Shown piece by piece: positions 8,694-19,015 of a DNA stretch of 64,000 nucleotides. A program made the position numbers and the translations under genes. Source of the stretch: Leptasterias polaris (Eukaryota; Echinodermata; Asteroidea; Forcipulatida; Asteriidae); contig JAZGTN010000002.1 of assembly GCA_037783415.1 (NCBI GenBank), positions 6,572,001-6,636,000 of the forward strand, read 5' to 3'. The stretch's first letter is position 1; each line of letters begins with the position of its first letter. The notes below the pieces were generated by a model. The model did not search any database. It was not told where the DNA came from and worked only from the letters and a program-made list of their open reading frames with translations.

Positions 8694-8727
8694 ACGTGGC
8701 CCCCTTAGTTACGCCACTGTATGTGTC

Positions 8728-9480
8728 GCGTGGTTTTGCCTTAAATGTGCACTTTTATAAGCCGTGTCTACCAAACCACAAGTCAGAATTAGTTGACTGT
8801 AGCGTATTGTTAGACAATGACATTGACTGCAACAAAACAAGCTGTAATGAAATTTTATTTTGCATCAGGCTTGGAAGGTCATACATGGACAAAAATAATG
8901 TAAAGTGACGCCATCAATTGTCACCTTATATCACCACCAAGGTAGTATTTTACAAGATCTATACAAAGCAAAGCTGAAACTTTGCATGTATTCAAGCTTG
9001 GATGTGTTACATCCAACATTTTTGGTCATGCCCGTCATGGTGACATCATTATGGATGATCCATCCTTATCTACGTAATAACTTTCTTACTTGAGCTGAAG
9101 TTTTGAATGTACTAAAGACAAGATATGTTAAAACGTTTGTTTTACTTGTAAAATGATGTCATCAATGGTAGCATGATGTCACCTTAAAGTTCCAGTTTTA
9201 CCAAATCTTTATGCATTAATCTTGAACCACAGCTGTTATGATTTCAATCTTTGCTTCGCCTGTGAAAGTTTGATCTAGGGGGAGTTCTTATATTTGTTAG
9301 CGACATGGTTTGACTGGACTTCCTATCCAAACCGGAAGTTCCAATAAGATCAGATAATATAAACATGATTAAATTGGGTTTTATGTCAATATTTGTGATC
9401 TTTTTTTATTTAACTTTCAATACTTAACTGCTACATATTCACACAACCCGAACACCTAGTGTTTGTAATTATTCCAACAC
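8728..9480 (-). repeat. Dispersed repeat family, continuation after the hAT insertion
   Basis: The segment at about 8865-9020 is the reverse complement of 16620-16810 (landmarks ACAAGATCTA, ACTTTGCATG, TGTTACATCCAA). A CCGGAAGT site lies near 9340 and the family terminus CCCGAACACCTAGTG near 9447. No coding potential is seen. Confidence 0.6.
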
Positions 9481-9577
9481 TTATGCCTAGTTTTATTTGG
9501 TTTTCTTTCAGAGCAAAATTTGAAACATTCTTGCATGACCATCAAAAAATAAACAATTAGTCTGTACATTCCCAAAA

Positions 9578-10016
9578 CAAATTTCTGCTTCAGTCATAGG
9601 CTCAAATTCAATGCCATTTTGACTAAACACCATCAGAATTCAGGAATAAACAAATTTCTGCTTCAGTCATAGGCCCAAATTCAATGCCATTTTGACTAAA
9701 CACCATCAGAATTCAGGAATAAACAAATTTCTGCTTCAGTCATAGGCTCAAATTCAATGCCATTTTGACTAAACACCATCAGAATTCAGGAATAAACAAA
9801 TTTCTGCTTCAGTCATAGGCCCAAATTCAATGCCATTTTGACTAAACACCATCAGAATTCAGGAATAAACAAATTTCTGCTTCAGTCATAGGCTCAAATT
9901 CAATGCCATTTTGACTAAACACCATCAGAATTCAGGAATAAACAAATATCTGCTTCAGTCATAGGCCCAAATTCAATGCCATTTTGACTAAACACCATCA
10001 GAATTCAGGAATAAAC
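9578..10016 (+). repeat. Six-copy 73-bp minisatellite with alternating variants
   Basis: The unit (landmark ATTTCTGCTTCAGTCATAGG) starts at 9581, 9654, 9727, 9800, 9873 and 9946, an exact 73-bp period. The copies alternate between GGCTCAAATTC (1, 3, 5) and GGCCCAAATTC (2, 4, 6), so the true repeated unit is a 146-bp dimer. Otherwise the copies are almost identical, the sixth having ATATCTG at its start. Confidence 0.93.
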
Positions 10017-10936
10017 TGCAAAATTCTCTGTACAAACCGAACCATAATATTTGAAATGTGACGTCATAAAATGTTTTTCGGAAATTGCAATTGGAGATTA
10101 TCAAACACAGCTTGGCATTTTAAGGTGAGGTCAGAGACTAGTATTTTTTCCCCTCCATTTTCGTAAGGACTCATTTCTATTGGAAAATGAGTGGATCACA
10201 AAAACAAATTGACCTTGGACTTGGAGCCTTTCTTTAACGTGTTAGTTGTACCTCATCATTGCACATTTGACTTACAGTGGATTTACATTATGTTCATAAT
10301 GTAAAAAGAGATTGTCAGGTCTTTTTCCCTTATTTATCATAACATCCAATAACCCTTCATTTATTGCTTAGACTTTACATTGTTCAGCCTCTGGCTCTGT
10401 GTCACCCAAGTTTGAATAACAAACCTAAGAACAGTTTGGCCCGTCCAACACAAGTACAATCGTCACTCATTTTCAGCTTGTTCAGATAAAAGTGGGTCTG
10501 ATACATCAGAAGCAACTTTTTGTCACATGTGTATGGGTCTTATTTGAAAGGATTTTAATGTATTTTAATTTAATGGTTTAATATTTGTACATAAGTTAAC
10601 ACTGACAGCTTCAAGTATTACAACTACTTGTTTTGATTTGATATAATGCTAACTGTTTCTCCTTTGGCCTTCCATCCTGTGTATGAGATACCACTTTGTG
10701 TACTATTCTATATTTTACCTGTAGTTTAGACTGGACTGCATTTTCTTAGTCTTTCATTTTTTGTTTTTGTTTTTTCTCTTTTCTTTTTTCTTTTAACATT
10801 TTTATTAAATGGATTTTCTTATGGATTGTTTTAAAACATTTTTGTTTCACACCAAGAGTGTTAACTGTTATATTTGATCGGTAATTTTGTTATTTGGAGA
10901 GAGCAGTAAAGTGTTTAATTATTCTTGCTTCCAAAG
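10017..10936. other. Non-coding stretch upstream of DHRS11-like exon, likely intron
   Basis: No open frame of note. It is rich in T and includes a pyrimidine tract at about 10745-10800. Since the next exon starts in mid-protein, this should be intron sequence of the SDR gene. Confidence 0.55.
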
Positions 10937-11170
10937 GATGACATGCAGATGTTGTCAACTGACAGCTCAATACCTGGCTCACTACATGCTATCAAGTGTG
11001 ATTTGACAAAGGAAGACGAGATTCTTGCTATGTTTGCAGAAATTAAAGAGAGATTTGGTGGAGTGGATGTCTGTATAAACAACGCAGGCCTAAATCATGC
11101 CAAGTCAATTGGTGCATCAAGTATGGGTATTCTGAATGGAGAAACAGACAAGTGGAGAAATATGCTTGAA
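10937..11170 (+). CDS. DHRS11-like exon with NNAG motif
   Basis: It encodes 78 residues from DDMQMLSTD to KWRNMLE, including CDLTKEDEI and GVDVCINNAG (the strand that positions the cofactor). The acceptor is TTCCAAAG before 10937 (an alternative AG ends at 10948, same phase) and the donor is GTGAGT at 11171. Both ends are phase 0. Confidence 0.8.
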
Positions 11171-14100
11171 GTGAGTTCATCTTCAGCGACGTACAGCTAG
11201 ACTATAATCATGGAATCAAATTAAAATGAAAGTAACTAAATGACATTGCTATTTCAATTTAAACATGGAAGAAAACAAACCAAAATCACCAGAAAACCAA
11301 ATCACCTTCACATTGTTGTTTCCAAGTGAATTGACCTCATCATTTCAAAGTGCTGTTTTTGTCTCTATTTTTTTCAGTTGAATGTTTTAGCTCCAGCTGT
11401 ATGTACCCGGGAGGCTGTGAAGCAGATGGAAGAGAAAGGATCTAAAAATGGCCAGATTATAATGATTGGCAGGTAAGTTACTCTTTTATAAGAAGTCAAT
11501 TTTCTTTCCTCTAGTTTTCATGGAACCATTCACAGCCATGCACATTATTTGGATGGTGAACTTGTCATTTGTTGTGTGGGAGAGGGCATAAATCCCTATC
11601 ATTCTTAATAAACACACAATACAACCTACATGTACGTGTGAATTTGTTTTTAGAACAATGTTTTGTATTTGTGTTTATTCAAGTAAGTAGATTTTTCAAA
11701 ACTTGTTCTATAAGTTCTTTAATTCAAATGATGGTTCTGTAGTCCTTTAACAGGTATCCATAAATACCTGGGACAGTATATTCGTTCTGATTGGTTGAGA
11801 GGAGATCACATGGCCATGTTTAACTGCAATATAAACTTGGTCAGAGTGTTTAAACCTTATGAACGTGTGTCAAAAGAGGGCACAATCAGATGATTGAGCA
11901 GAGCGCACAAATTAAACAGGTACTTGATCGATTTTGTTTAAACGGGAATGCTATTTAAACTTGTTTTTAACGTGTTTGTTTATCATTAAAATGTATCCAT
12001 GCTGTAATAAAGCTGCCATACAAAATGGAGCTCCCATATATGACGTAGAAAAGCACCGCAGAAGGGTATTCAAAATGATTATTTTTTTAGACAAATAAAA
12101 TCTGTTTAGTCTCAGGTGAACTCAATTTCCTTATTGATTGAACATTTTAAATGAATTTCAGCAAATATCGCGTGTTGCCGTTTTCGTTCGAGTAGGTCTT
12201 TAAGTCGGTAGGTCATATAATTTGTCTCGCGCATGTTTGAAATTTGTGTGCGATTTTGTGAAACTTAACTGCGCAAGTTTAAAACTTGTGCCAGCTACAT
12301 TGTGTACTTAGCACTCAAAACATGGATAAATTCCAAGTAGCAGAGTCGATGATGAGCTGAGGCTAAACTCAGTCAGACTTGTTTTAAACTTTCAAAGTTT
12401 TTGGATGTTTAGAATGAAAGGTATTTATGAGTGGGAATAAAAGAGTATAGTTACTCGGTCTCAGATCAATCTGCCTTTTAGAACCTTGCAGGGTCATGGC
12501 CGTGATATAAAGGACCTCCTCCATACAATCTGAAAACTTCTCTCAAATTCAAAATTTTGGGCATAAAACCTGACATCTTTTTCCATAACTACTTTATTTC
12601 GAAGTGAAATGATTCTCAAAATGCTTTATACTATTAAGAGCTGCTGTTCTTCTAACCAAGTAAGTTTTTATTGCCATTAATTTTAAGAGCGATTACCAAA
12701 TGTATACCTTGCCTTTAAGACCTTGTCCCAATCTTTTATTCCCTTAGTATTAAACTGCCTCCTGTTATTAAATGAACACATTTCCCCCAGTCTTTCTGGC
12801 CACAGAGTTAGTCAGCAAAGAGAGATACACTTTTACTGTGTCACAAAATATGGGATAACTGCCATGATTGAAGGCATCAGAATGGAGCTAAGAGAGAAGA
12901 ATAGTAGAATCAGAATAGCAGTAAGTAGTCATGCAGTATGTAACCCTCTGACTTTATGATAAGCTGTATTTGGTGTTTCAGCACCACACTCCACTATTAT
13001 TTCAATATGACCAATTTACTCCACCAGTGGACACCTGTTTCTGCTTAGCAATTTATTACTTACTACAATTTGTATGCTTGGCTTGATATTGATATTGTCC
13101 CCATATTCCAATTTGTGTGTTCACGTTTCACAGGCAATCTCACCAGGTATAGTAGAAACAGAGATTAGACAACGCATGTATCCCGACGAAGACCCTGAAA
13201 AGGCAAACAAGCTTTATCGAACTATGGAAGAGGTAATTTTTGTTACTGAGAATCTGTAACAACGTATTTTATATCACATAGGAAAGATGTACATGTATAG
13301 CCCTACCATCATTGTATATCCTGAAGTAAAGAGAGGATGGTGATCCCCACCCCAAAGAAAAGAAACAATAATGGGCATCGGGTTAGCTATTTGTGTCTTT
13401 TCTTGCCTTTTACCTCTGTGGACAGGGTTTGAATCCCACCTTAGACCTGGAGCCTTGCATGTGGATTGGGGTTTCAGTCCCTACTGATTTTGATTGCTAC
13501 TGTTTTCCCCATTTGGGAATTTATTCTTGTTTCCTATTCGCTATCCTGTTATTGGCACTTACACGGTTGGATGTGTAATAAAATAAATAAATAAATGAAA
13601 TAAAGATAATTTTTCTAAGTCTACATTAAATTTTTGCAATTTCTAAATGAGGCATTGAATCCACTGTAACAAGGCTCTTCCATAATCACATTCAGAAATA
13701 TTTTGTATCTGTTTTCCATGATAAAATATGAAATTCACTGCAATTAGAAACACAAACAAATGGAAAATTGTATATTAGGTCTACATAATTGATGTGCAAC
13801 TAAACACATACAGTGTACTAGATTTTGGGTTCCATGCATGAAGGATAACTCTGTCATTTGACAATACTCCTTTGTCCAATTAAACTTGAACTATTCACTA
13901 ACTTGGGTTGCCAGTTCTGCTCCATTTCATTTCCTTCCGGACCGAAAGTTTGTCTCAAAGAGTTGTAAAACAAAGTATTCTAATAAGATTGCTGTCCTCC
14001 CAATCCCAATATCGTAATTGTACCAATCCTTTTTATGCCCAGCCATTGCAAGTAGATGATATCGCTGAGGCAGTTCTCTACATACTTCAAACACCACCAC

Positions 14101-14317
14101 ATGTCCAGGTATGTGAAATGCAGTTGAGCAAATCTTTCAAAATAGAATTGAAGCAAAATTATATCATGGTCAGACACACACTATAAGTGTGTCCCACATT
14201 AATTGTACATATGTTTAAAGAAACTCATAAATCAAGCTAAGATGTTTCATTTCGTTGCTTTTTATCTAAATAAAGGTTCACGACATCATGCTTCGACCAG
14301 TAGTTCAGAAGACTTGA
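10937..14317 (+). CDS. DHRS11-like short-chain dehydrogenase/reductase, 3' six exons
   Basis: Joined exons 10937-11170, 11378-11472, 12791-12920, 13134-13232, 14043-14108 and 14276-14317 give 221 residues plus a stop, with all phases compatible and all introns GT-AG. The product is a classical SDR, an NAD(P)(H)-dependent oxidoreductase, closest in my judgement to DHRS11, which reduces keto groups of steroids and small carbonyls in the cytosol. Visible motifs: CINNAG; the catalytic Asn in LNVLAP; the catalytic Ser in IGSLSGH, whose codon is split by an intron; the YxxxK pair in FYCVTKYG; and SPGIVETEI. The C terminus HDIMLRPVVQKT fits the DHRS11 end. Human DHRS11 has 260 residues, so about 40-45 N-terminal residues with the TGxxxGIG cofactor motif are missing. 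I did not find that exon in the window. Confidence 0.85.
11378..11472 (+). CDS. DHRS11-like exon with catalytic Asn
   Basis: It encodes LNVLAPAVCTREAVKQME and on to IIMIG plus the first two bases of the catalytic Ser codon. The acceptor TTTTTTTCAG and donor GTAAGT are strong. It ends in phase 2. Confidence 0.85.
11473..12790 (+). other. Intron of the DHRS11-like gene
   Basis: A 1318-bp intron between the two halves of the catalytic Ser codon. No open frame, repeat or mobile element was recognised in it. Confidence 0.7.
12791..12920 (+). CDS. DHRS11-like exon with YxxxK catalytic pair
   Basis: Starts with the last base of the Ser codon, then LSGHRVSQQREIHFYCVTKY and on to RIRIA. It contains the active-site Tyr and Lys. 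Acceptor TTTCCCCCAG, donor GTAAGT, ends in phase 0. Confidence 0.87.
13134..13232 (+). CDS. DHRS11-like exon with SPG motif
   Basis: It encodes AISPGIVETEIRQRMYPDED through KLYRTMEE, 33 residues. This covers the PG motif and the start of the flexible substrate-binding loop. Acceptor TTTCACAG, donor GTAATT, phase 0 at both ends. Confidence 0.85.
13368..13604 (+). mobile_element. Diverged tRNA-derived SINE in a DHRS11-like intron
   Basis: Aligns along its length with the SINE at 61435-61700. Shared parts are a decayed box B (GGTTTGAATCCCACC), TGTGGATTGGGGTTTCAGTC, CTATCCTGTTATTGGC, and an AATAAATAAATAAATG tail. Box A and part of the body are eroded or deleted. Same orientation as the gene. Target duplications are not clear. 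Confidence 0.7.
13605..14042 (+). other. Remainder of DHRS11-like intron
   Basis: AT-rich intron sequence ending in the acceptor TTTTTATGCCCAG before 14043. Nothing else recognised. Confidence 0.6.
14043..14108 (+). CDS. DHRS11-like exon, C-terminal helix
   Basis: It encodes PLQVDDIAEAVLYILQTPPH and VQ, 22 residues, matching the conserved DVAEAVIYVLS-type helix of the family. Acceptor CAG at 14040-14042, donor GTATGT at 14109, phase 0 at both ends. Confidence 0.85.
14276..14317 (+). CDS. DHRS11-like terminal exon
   Basis: It encodes VHDIMLRPVVQKT and the TGA stop (14315-14317). The acceptor is AATAAAG before 14276. Short terminal exons ending in an MRP-like motif are expected for DHRS11 relatives. 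Confidence 0.78.
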   Translation, partial: VHDIMLRPVVQKT

Positions 14318-14671
14318 GCCACAAAAGAAAGACCCTTAATCCTGTTTGCAATGAGTGTAACAAGCCTTGCAGAGACTACCAACTGCCGATGAATTGCTGC
14401 GATGAATTGACAATGGAGTCCACAGAACGTGTGCTTATTTGCCGCGTTTATGGAAAGAATCTGACGTACTGGAACTGCACGTTTTGTGCTTTTTCTAACT
14501 TTTTGTCAGACTTTTTGTTTTCATGAACACGACTTCTAGTTCCAGCGGTAGCATCGTTTCTGCCTTTTCTAAAGTTGATAAAAAGCGGCCCTAAAATGCC
14601 CTTAATCTAATTATTACCTTTGTATGGCAGAGTAGTCATCGTAGATACCGTTTACTAACTATTAGTTTGGT

Positions 14672-14677
14672 AATAAA
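14672..14677 (+). terminator. Polyadenylation signal of the DHRS11-like gene
   Basis: AATAAA lies 355 bases after the stop codon, just before the first right-hand copy of the dispersed repeat at 14691. It implies a 3' untranslated region of about 370 bases. Confidence 0.55.
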
Positions 14678-14690
14678 GAATTCATGTTAA

Positions 14691-15000
14691 ACTAGACTTA
14701 AATTTTTGTTACACAACAAAAACAAGGTGTTCGGCATGACGTTCAAATATGGGATGTTACTCATTGTCAGCTTGAATACATCAATTTGGTTTTAAGCTTG
14801 ACCAAGCAATTGTAATACTGAGTATACAAATCTGGTAAAACTGCAACTTTAAGTCGAAGTCATGTTACAATTGATGACGTCTTTTATCAGGAAAACAAGC
14901 GTTAAATGTAATATATCGCGGCTTGAGCTCAATCTTGCAATTTACTATAGGAGCACAAAAATAATGCTCCAGTACATAATATAATTAAATTGGGCCCCAC
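14691..15000 (+). repeat. Dispersed repeat copy with hairpin terminus
   Basis: Starts with ACTAGACTT, a TTTTTGTT...AACAAAAA stem, then AGGTGTTCGG ending at 14734. The body (landmarks CAGCTTGAATACAT, TTGACCAAGCA) matches 19720-19880. The 15000-15450 stretch after it shows no gene; a minus-strand open frame there lacks any protein-like features. Confidence 0.6.
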
Positions 15001-15454
15001 GAGTGCAAAACACAACATTGCAAATTTATTGTAAATTTGCAACGTGGTTGTAGATCGTTGTTATGTTATACGCATGTTTTCTGCTAGTATTAATAAGCAC
15101 ACGACAATTCCTTTTGTCACCTTAGTGACGAAATGCCTTATATTCAGCGTACCCTGTCACCGATTAACGTTTTACAGCAAATCAAAGCAAATTGACCACG
15201 TCATTGACCACCATCATTGATGAAAAACAATGGAAAAGTGCACGCGTGTACGCGCTACGCACGACTCAAAGTGTGTCTTTGTTGGCCAACAAAAATGCTC
15301 ACATTGGTGTTTGCGTAGACTAAAACGAGCCGATCTGTCACAGAGCAAGCCAATAATGCCACAGAGCGTGGTAAAAGCATGACCATAATTTGATATAGCA
15401 CCACCAGCTTTAGCAAAAGTTTTAAAAAGCACACGATCGAAAGCATAGCATTTG

Positions 15455-17652
15455 ATTGTTAACGAGGTTTGCATGGACGGCTGTTTTAGAGACTAACAAA
15501 GCGTATTGTCAAAAGCAGGTTGCGCGAACTTGAACAGAGACTAGACCACAAGCATGTTTGATGGACTTTGAACCTTGCGGATGATTTGCTCAACGTATAC
15601 ACACACACTACGTGATAACAAAACAGTAAACTGGTTTAGTTCGCGTAGTGTGTGTGTAGCCCGTGGTTTGACAGCGGGTCAATAAATACCCGTAATAATT
15701 GGTCAATATTTCAAATATTTGTGTAAAAAAAAGGAATGACGTCATCATGTTCTTTCTTTAGATTTACATAGTCAATATCACTGTCTTTCAACATGCCAAG
15801 TTTCAACTCAGTCGATCTTGTGGTTTTGTAAATACACGGCTTCAAAAAGTAAACCTTTAAGGCAATACCACGTGACACACGATGACGTCATCAATCTAAA
15901 ACTTCACACATAATGTTGTCTGCATGAAGGTCATTATGTATACCAATTTCGAAACGATTATCTTAAACTTCGCCACAGACATCTAGGAAAAGTGCATTTT
16001 TAATTGTTTTCAACCTGCCGCTAGAGGGCGCTCTTGACTTTTATGACGTCATTTGTCTTATTTTGTTAAACCAGACTCTTGCTCGACTATAACACCGTAA
16101 AAAAAAACTTCAAAAAGTGTGCCACTTTTAAATTACAAGGCACTTCCTGTTTCTTCCTGTTACGACCGGAAGTAGAGGTCATGTGAGGTCATGCACACGA
16201 CAACAAATAAAGACCTATATGACCTAAGTATGATCCCGCATAAAACAACCGCCGGTCTCTTAAGTGTGATTTGTTACAGATTTTCAAAGATTAATTTATT
16301 TTTTTCTAAAAACCTTGTAAATTGACACCTGATGACGTCATCATGACGTAAATGAAACGGTTTCGTCTCCTAATGGTTATCTAACTATGGTAGAAATTTC
16401 AAAATTATACGAGCTTGGGAAGTGTGCTTTTGTTAGCGGACAATCGCGGGGGATAAGAAGAAGAATAAGAAGTATTAACTAGACATAATTTTTTGTTGGA
16501 AACAAAAAAGAGGTGTTCGGTGTGACCTCGTGTTTCAAAGAAATGTTATAAACATGTCTGTGTATTAAATATTGTATACTTCTATAGAGTCTTTAGAATG
16601 GTGGTTCTAAAGATTTGACAAAACTTTTTGGATGTAACACATCCCAGCTTGAGTACATGCAAAGTTTCCATTTGATCACCAAAGTTGTTCTGTACATATA
16701 GATCTTGTAAAACACTACCTTGGTGGTGACATAACATGAAAATCGATGACGTCGTAAAAACGTCACTCAACATTATATCCTTGTAGGACCTTCCAAGTCT
16801 CATGCAAAATGAAATTCGATTATAGCTTGCTTTGAACTGAAGATATGTAACTATTGGTCAAAATTTCAAAAATTTGTAAAAAACAAATTGATGACGTCAT
16901 CAAGTCGTCACTCTAACTTTAAGTAGTCAATATCACTGTCTATCAACATGCCAAGTTTCAACTCAGTCAAACTTGTGGTTTTGTAGATACACAGCTTCAA
17001 AAAGTAAACCTTTAATGCAATACCACGTGACACATGATGACGTCATCAATCTAAAAATTCACACATATGTTGTCTGCATGAAGGTCATTATGTATACCAA
17101 TTTTGAAACGATTATCATAAACTTCGCCACAGACATCTAGTAAAAGTGTATTTTTAATTGTTTTCAACCTGCCGCTAGAGGGCGCTCTTGACTTTTATGA
17201 CGTCACTTGTCTTATTTTTTTAAACCAGACTCTTGCTCGACTAAACACCGTTTAAAAAAACTTCAAAAAGTGTGCCACTTTTAAATTACAAGGCACTTCC
17301 GGTTTCTTCCTGTTTCGACCGGAAGTAGAGGTCATGTGAGGTCACGCACACGACAAAAAATAAAGACCTATATGACCTAAGTATGATCCCGCATAAAACA
17401 ACCGCCGGTCTCTTAAATGTGATTTGTTACAGAATTTCAAAGATTAATTTATTTTTTTCTAAAAACCTTGTAATTTGACACCTGATGACGTCATCATGAC
17501 GTAAATGAAACGGTTTCGTCTCCTAATGGTTATCTAACTATGGTAAAAATTTCAAGTTTATATGAGCTTGGGAAGTGTGCTTTTGTTAGCGGACAAGCGG
17601 CGAAGAGAAGAAGAATCTGAAGAAGTAAAAAAAAAATCGAACAATAACAAGA
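15455..17652 (+). repeat. Dispersed repeat family, tandem pair at 1155-bp spacing
   Basis: The region at about 15700-16520 is repeated at about 16855-17652, offset 1153-1155 bp. Shared landmarks are CAACATGCCAAGTTTCAACT, CCACGTGACACA, GATGACGTCATC, CTGCCGCTAGAGGGCGCTC, GCGGACAA and a GAAGAAGAA-rich end. The 15455-15680 part is the inverted partner of 6280-6530 and 7240-7450. A terminus hairpin (ACTAGACAT...AGGTGTTCGG) sits at 16478-16520, so one unit ends where the next starts. No coding potential is seen. Reverse-strand open frames here are chance. Confidence 0.7.
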
Positions 17653-17770
17653 GGTATTCGGACTTTTGTCCGAACACCTAATATTCGGACTTTTGTCTGA
17701 ACACCTAAAAAGTAAGAAAAAAAACCGGAACAAAAACAAGAGGTGTTACGGGCTGTGTGCCCGAACACCT
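17653..17770. repeat. Three hairpins built on CCGAACACC
   Basis: GGTATTCGGAC-TTTT-GTCCGAACACC (17653-17678), a second ATTCGGAC-TTTT-GTCTGAACACC (17682-17704), and AGGTGTTACGGGC...GCCCGAACACCT (17741-17770) each fold into stems of about 9-12 bp. They use the same sequence as the repeat-family terminus. Confidence 0.75.
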
Positions 17771-18222
17771 AAAAAACACCTCTCCAGCCGAAATAAAAAA
17801 CTGCTTATCTATGATAATGATAAGCATTTACCCGTTCACGTCATCACCTTTGTGGGGACTTCCTATTGTTGTTTTATTATTCCCTTTTCTAAAGAATCAC
17901 GTTGTGGGGGCACAGTTTAACAAAGAAAAACGTTGTTGGGATGTGTGTTCCATTGTGTAAAAGTCTGGAAAGTCTGGGTATGCCTACCCACAAACAAACA
18001 CGCACACGTTTATGAATCTCGCTAATCGAAGACTTTTCCTTGTTCTCCCATTGTTAAGACTTATATTTCTTTAGCGACGTGCCCATTGGTTTTGTACTTG
18101 AAAACGAAGCGAGGACGTCCTCGCTCTGCAAACACCGGGATCCCTTTTGTTAAGTCCTCCGTTTCAACGGGTAGACACGCTCACACATAAATGTCACTTT
18201 TTGAAGAAACAAAACAAAATCA
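17771..18222. other. Non-coding stretch, nothing recognised
   Basis: Short overlapping open frames without recognisable protein character. No repeat landmarks of the neighbouring family were seen. Confidence 0.5.
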
Positions 18223-18270
18223 AACTAGACTTAAGTTTTTGTTTTAAAACAAAAACAGGGTGTTCGGCAT
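18223..18270 (+). repeat. Dispersed repeat terminus hairpin
   Basis: AACTAGACTTAAGTTTTTG then TTTAAAACAAAAAC and GGGTGTTCGG, the same terminus as at 14691, 16478, 19680 and 20446. The following body is diverged. Confidence 0.6.
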
Positions 18271-18599
18271 TTGTTCAATAAGTCATTCGTTCAAGTTTTG
18301 TTATTACTCTGGTTGTGGTAGAGTAATGAAAGAAGGGGTCGAAAATGTGAAGACATGGTTTTGCTATTATGATGTATCCAAAGCCTATTTCTTGTTGGAT
18401 CATAATTCTGAATCTTTTTGGATTTATGCAACAGGTTTTCAGCAATTAATAGTTTCTTTTTGAAAACTTGTCACGAGAAGGCGCTGTTGAAATTCTTATA
18501 ATTTCTCTTTCAATTGAAAGGCCAAGGGGTCAAACTTTTTTCATATGAAGAGACCTAATCCTAAGTGAAGATCATAATGTTTTCGTATCACAAAATGAG

Positions 18600-19015
18600 G
18601 CCTCGGAATATTTCTTTTCACTTCCAATTCTGTTTTCGACCGGAAGTAAAGGTCACATTGGCCACAGTTTGTGTAAGAGTTCAAGGTCAAATGGAGCCAC
18701 ACACTGTGTAGCATTAATTTGTGAAGTTGATAAAATGCTTTTCCAATGATGTATAGATTGCAAAAATCCAATGAGTGGTTCAGGAGTTCTGATTTTTCAA
18801 TGATTAAACTTCAACTTCCGGATTGAACAGGAAGTCAAGGCCAAATGGGATCAGGTTCTGTGTAACTTTTGTTGAACTTTTCACGACCTGTCCGATGATG
18901 TGTAGATTGTAAAAATCGAACATGGTGGTTCATGAGAGTTATGATTTTTTCCGTTACTAAACTTCAACTTCCGGTTTCAACCGGAAGACAAGGTGAAACG
19001 GGGTCTCACTCTGTG
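18600..19015. repeat. Three diverged repeats around ACTTCCGG/CCGGAAGT
   Basis: Near 18625, 18810 and 18965 a segment recurs: CTTCCGGTT-like, ACCGGAAG, AAGGTCA or AAGGCC, then TCTGTGTA. The spacing is about 155-185 bp. They belong to or resemble the dispersed family. Confidence 0.55.

Larger units (their letters stand above)
7716..8719. mobile_element. hAT-like non-autonomous DNA transposon, 1004 bp
   Basis: The ends form 17-bp terminal inverted repeats: CAGCGGCGTAACTAAGG at 7716-7732 and its complement CAGTGGCGTAACTAAGG at 8703-8719, one mismatch. The flanks are CATGTGTC (7708-7715) and TATGTGTC (8720-8727), an 8-bp duplication with one mismatch, the hAT signature. Across the gap the surrounding dispersed repeat reads continuously, as in the uninterrupted copy near 7026-7055. 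No transposase is encoded. It carries poly-T (7890-7925), a run of 23 G (8671-8693) and a nested MITE. Confidence 0.82.

Noticed and set aside
8669..8908. 79-codon open frame beginning with poly-Gly
   Set aside because: It starts in the poly-G run of a transposon and crosses the transposon border.
14203..14526. 107-codon open frame over the last SDR exon
   Set aside because: It is in a different frame from the exon that encodes HDIMLRPVVQKT and the splice site sits inside it.
15214..15474. 86-codon minus-strand open frame in the repeat region
   Set aside because: No domain, overlaps a dispersed repeat at its end, and an overlapping frame is equally open.
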